Shown in pieces: positions 5,651-7,217 of a DNA stretch of 7,217 nt. Numbering within the stretch: position 1 is the first letter of the stretch; each line of letters opens with the position of its first letter. The stretch spans positions 1 through 7,217 of the forward strand of contig DMJN01000141.1 of the NCBI GenBank assembly GCA_003451715.1, written 5' to 3'. The stretch comes from Gammaproteobacteria bacterium. Its GTDB lineage: Bacteria; Pseudomonadota; Gammaproteobacteria; Pseudomonadales; Pseudohongiellaceae. The notes beneath the pieces were generated by a model. It was not told the DNA's origin, ran no database searches, and worked only from the letters and a program-made list of their open reading frames with translations. The translations under genes and the position numbers were made by a program.

Positions 5651-6358
5651 GTGTTAGTCAGCATTTATCGCTATAACCCGGAAACCGATGCTAAACCGGC
5701 TATGCAGGATATTGAAGTCGATATTCCTGCTGGCAAAGACCTGATGGTCCTGGACGTGCTTGCCCTGGCGAAGGAGAAAGATTCCAGCATCGCCTACCGA
5801 CGCTCCTGTCGTGAAGGTGTGTGTGGCTCCGATGGCATGAATATCAATGGACGCAATGGACTGGCGTGTATCACACCGATTTCTGAAGCAGTGAAACCGG
5901 GTGGCAAACTAGCGCTTAGACCGCTTCCCGGATTACCCGTAGTGCGCGATCTGGTAGTCGATATGGAGATCTTCTATAAGCAGTTCGAAAAAGTGAAGCC
6001 CTACCTGATAAATGATGAGCCAGCGCCAGCCATGGAACGACTGCAATCGCCCCAACAGCGCGAAAAGTTAGACGGCCTGTATGAATGTATCCTCTGTGCA
6101 TGCTGCAGCACCAGTTGCCCTTCTTTCTGGTGGAATCCCGATAAATTCATCGGCCCGGCAGGACTACTGCAGGCTTATCGTTTTCTGGCAGACAGCAGAG
6201 ATAATGCGACCACAGAACGCTTAGCCGAACTCAAGGACCCATTCAGTGTGTTTCGATGCCGTGGAATCATGAACTGTGTCGCCGTCTGTCCTAAAGGCTT
6301 AAATCCGACACGCGCTATCGGTCACATCAGAAACATGCTGATTTCTCAGGGTCGCTGA
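5651..6358 (+). CDS. sdhB: Succinate dehydrogenase iron-sulfur subunit
   Basis: Carries electrons from SdhA FAD to quinone through three Fe-S clusters. The protein has 235 aa (E. coli 238). The N-terminal ferredoxin domain has the [2Fe-2S] ligands Cys53, Cys58, Asp61 and Cys73, with Asp as third ligand as in E. coli. The C-terminal domain supplies Cys146, Cys149, Cys152 and Cys213 for [4Fe-4S], and Cys156, Cys203 and Cys209 for [3Fe-4S]. SFWWNP (158-163) holds the quinone-site tryptophans. Arg204 follows Cys203 where E. coli has His207. The GTG start at 5651 gives the family-typical MLVSIYRYNPE; an in-frame TGA at 5636-5638 excludes a longer ATG start. The Shine-Dalgarno AGAAG is only four bases away. 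The gap to sdhA is 31 bp. Confidence 0.97.
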   Translation: MLVSIYRYNPETDAKPAMQDIEVDIPAGKDLMVLDVLALAKEKDSSIAYRRSCREGVCGSDGMNINGRNGLACITPISEAVKPGGKLALRPLPGLPVVRDLVVDMEIFYKQFEKVKPYLINDEPAPAMERLQSPQQREKLDGLYECILCACCSTSCPSFWWNPDKFIGPAGLLQAYRFLADSRDNATTERLAELKDPFSVFRCRGIMNCVAVCPKGLNPTRAIGHIRNMLISQGR

Positions 6359-6382
6359 TTTTTCTCTAAGCGTTTTCTCACA

Positions 6383-6400
6383 GACCGAGTGCATCCGGTC
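6383..6400 (+). other. Small hairpin between sdhB and sucA
   Basis: In the 71-bp gap after sdhB, GACCG (6383-6387) and CGGTC (6396-6400) form a 5-bp stem around an 8-nt loop. No T-run follows, so it should not terminate transcription. It may be an mRNA processing or stabilising element within an sdh-suc transcript, or chance. A TTGACT sequence at 6407-6412 has no usable -10 box before the sucA start, so I see no separate sucA promoter. Confidence 0.3.
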
Positions 6401-6429
6401 GAGCAGTTGACTGAATCATAGGTAGCGAT

Positions 6430-7217
6430 ATGCATGATAGTCTAATGGAGATGATGTGGAACACCGGCCACCTTTCCGGCTCTAATGCCGAATACGTCGA
6501 AGAACTTTACGATCGTTTTTTAACAGATCCCAACTCGGTACCAGAACAGTGGCGTGGGTTTTTCGAATCGCTGCCTGCATCGCACGACGATGACAGGCCT
6601 GACGTTTCCCATAATGATATCAGGAAAAATTTCAAAGCCCTGGGTAAGGTCAGTCGCTATGCACGAGTGCTCAGTGACGATGCCATTGTTAATTCTGAAC
6701 ATGAGAGCAAACAGGTACAGGTACTATCGCTGATTAGTTCCTATCGCGTGAGAGGACATCAAAAGGCGTTACTCGACCCACTCTCCCTGATGCACAGGGA
6801 AAGAGTGCCAGATCTGGAACTGGAATTCCATGATCTGTCTTCCATCGATTATTCCACCATCTTCCAGACTGGCTCATTGTTTATCAGTAAAGAAAAGGCC
6901 CCGCTGCGGGAGATAGTCGACACGCTGGAGCGTATCTACTGTACCTCTATCGGTTACGAATTCATGCATATCGTTAACCTGGAAGAAATACAATGGATTC
7001 AGCAACGCATTGAAAGCAACGATGGTCATCTGCTGTTTAAAAACGAGATGAAGCGCCATTTGCTGGAACGCCTGTCGGCAGCAGAAGGGCTGGAAAAACA
7101 TCTTGATTCCAAATATCCAGGCACCAAACGCTTTGGTCTGGAGGGTGGGGAGAGTCTCATACCCGCTTTGGATGAGATCGTTCAACACGCAGGAAAACAC
7201 GGTGCCAAGGAAATTGT
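6430..7217 (+). CDS. sucA: 2-oxoglutarate dehydrogenase E1 component, N-terminal part (3' end outside window)
   Basis: Thiamin-diphosphate-dependent E1 subunit of the 2-oxoglutarate dehydrogenase complex, which decarboxylates 2-oxoglutarate and passes succinyl to the E2 subunit SucB. The frame is open from ATG 6430 to the window end: 262 codons plus two bases, about 28% of the usual ~930-945 aa. Seen: the E2/E3-interacting N-terminal helix region, LSGSNAEYVEELYDRFLTDP at residues 15-34 followed by the conserved Trp41; SYRVRGH at 104-110 then LDPL; GYEFMHI at 175-181; IQQRIES; and KRFGLEGGESLIP from residue 233. The ThDP-binding core, starting with the family MAHRGRLN motif, should lie just past the edge. 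The ribosome-binding site is weak (AGGT at 6420-6423). It follows sdhB by 71 bp in the same direction, consistent with an sdhCDAB-sucABCD cluster. Confidence 0.96.
   Translation, partial: MHDSLMEMMWNTGHLSGSNAEYVEELYDRFLTDPNSVPEQWRGFFESLPASHDDDRPDVSHNDIRKNFKALGKVSRYARVLSDDAIVNSEHESKQVQVLSLISSYRVRGHQKALLDPLSLMHRERVPDLELEFHDLSSIDYSTIFQTGSLFISKEKAPLREIVDTLERIYCTSIGYEFMHIVNLEEIQWIQQRIESNDGHLLFKNEMKRHLLERLSAAEGLEKHLDSKYPGTKRFGLEGGESLIPALDEIVQHAGKHGAKEI

Noticed and set aside
6407..6435. Possible sucA promoter starting with TTGACT
   Set aside because: The matching -10 position falls on the sucA start codon, so any transcript would begin inside the gene.
1..7217. Search for an undescribed defence, mobile or biosynthetic system
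   Set aside because: Every gene is a recognised housekeeping gene with intact motifs; no repeats, integrase, transposase or atypical-composition island was seen.

Overview
The window carries a chromosomal housekeeping segment of a gammaproteobacterium: the TCA-cycle cluster gltA / sdhCDAB-sucA, next to the end of gltX and a tRNA-Ala gene. The GltX C-terminal half, SdhC (KDNRPVNLD start), SdhB and the SucA N-terminus (MHDSLMEMMWNTGHLSGSN) look most like Pseudomonas and related marine gammaproteobacteria. This is a judgement from remembered family sequences; genus and species cannot be set from the window. All protein genes look intact except gltX and sucA, which are cut by the window edges. 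I see no mobile element, CRISPR array, prophage gene or frameshifted gene.

Layout. 1-1113 (+) is the C-terminal ~370 codons of glutamyl-tRNA synthetase. 1149-1177 is a near-consensus sigma70 promoter with a GC-rich discriminator, driving tRNA-Ala(GGC) at 1205-1280 (+). 1382-2659 (-) is type II citrate synthase gltA, convergent with the tRNA. 2660-3110 is a 451-bp divergent control region with a gltA promoter (-), an sdh promoter (+), two overlapping inverted repeats at the sdh -35 box, and potential hairpins in both mRNA leaders. 3111-6358 (+) is sdhC-sdhD-sdhA-sdhB, four tightly packed genes for a heme-b succinate:quinone oxidoreductase. 6430-7217 (+) is the first 262 codons of sucA, the E1 subunit of 2-oxoglutarate dehydrogenase, running off the window.

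Together, citrate synthase feeds acetyl-CoA into the cycle, the SucA-containing complex converts 2-oxoglutarate to succinyl-CoA, and SdhCDAB oxidises succinate and reduces quinone in the inner membrane. The divergent gltA / sdh-suc arrangement is the classic gammaproteobacterial one. gltX and tRNA-Ala add a translation module on the gltA side.

I did not find a previously undescribed system. The parts that merit a second look are regulatory: the symmetric elements of the gltA-sdhC control region, an 11-bp bulged hairpin in the sdh leader, a weakly initiated GTG start for sdhC, an out-of-frame mini-ORF over the sdhB start, and the tRNA promoter architecture.
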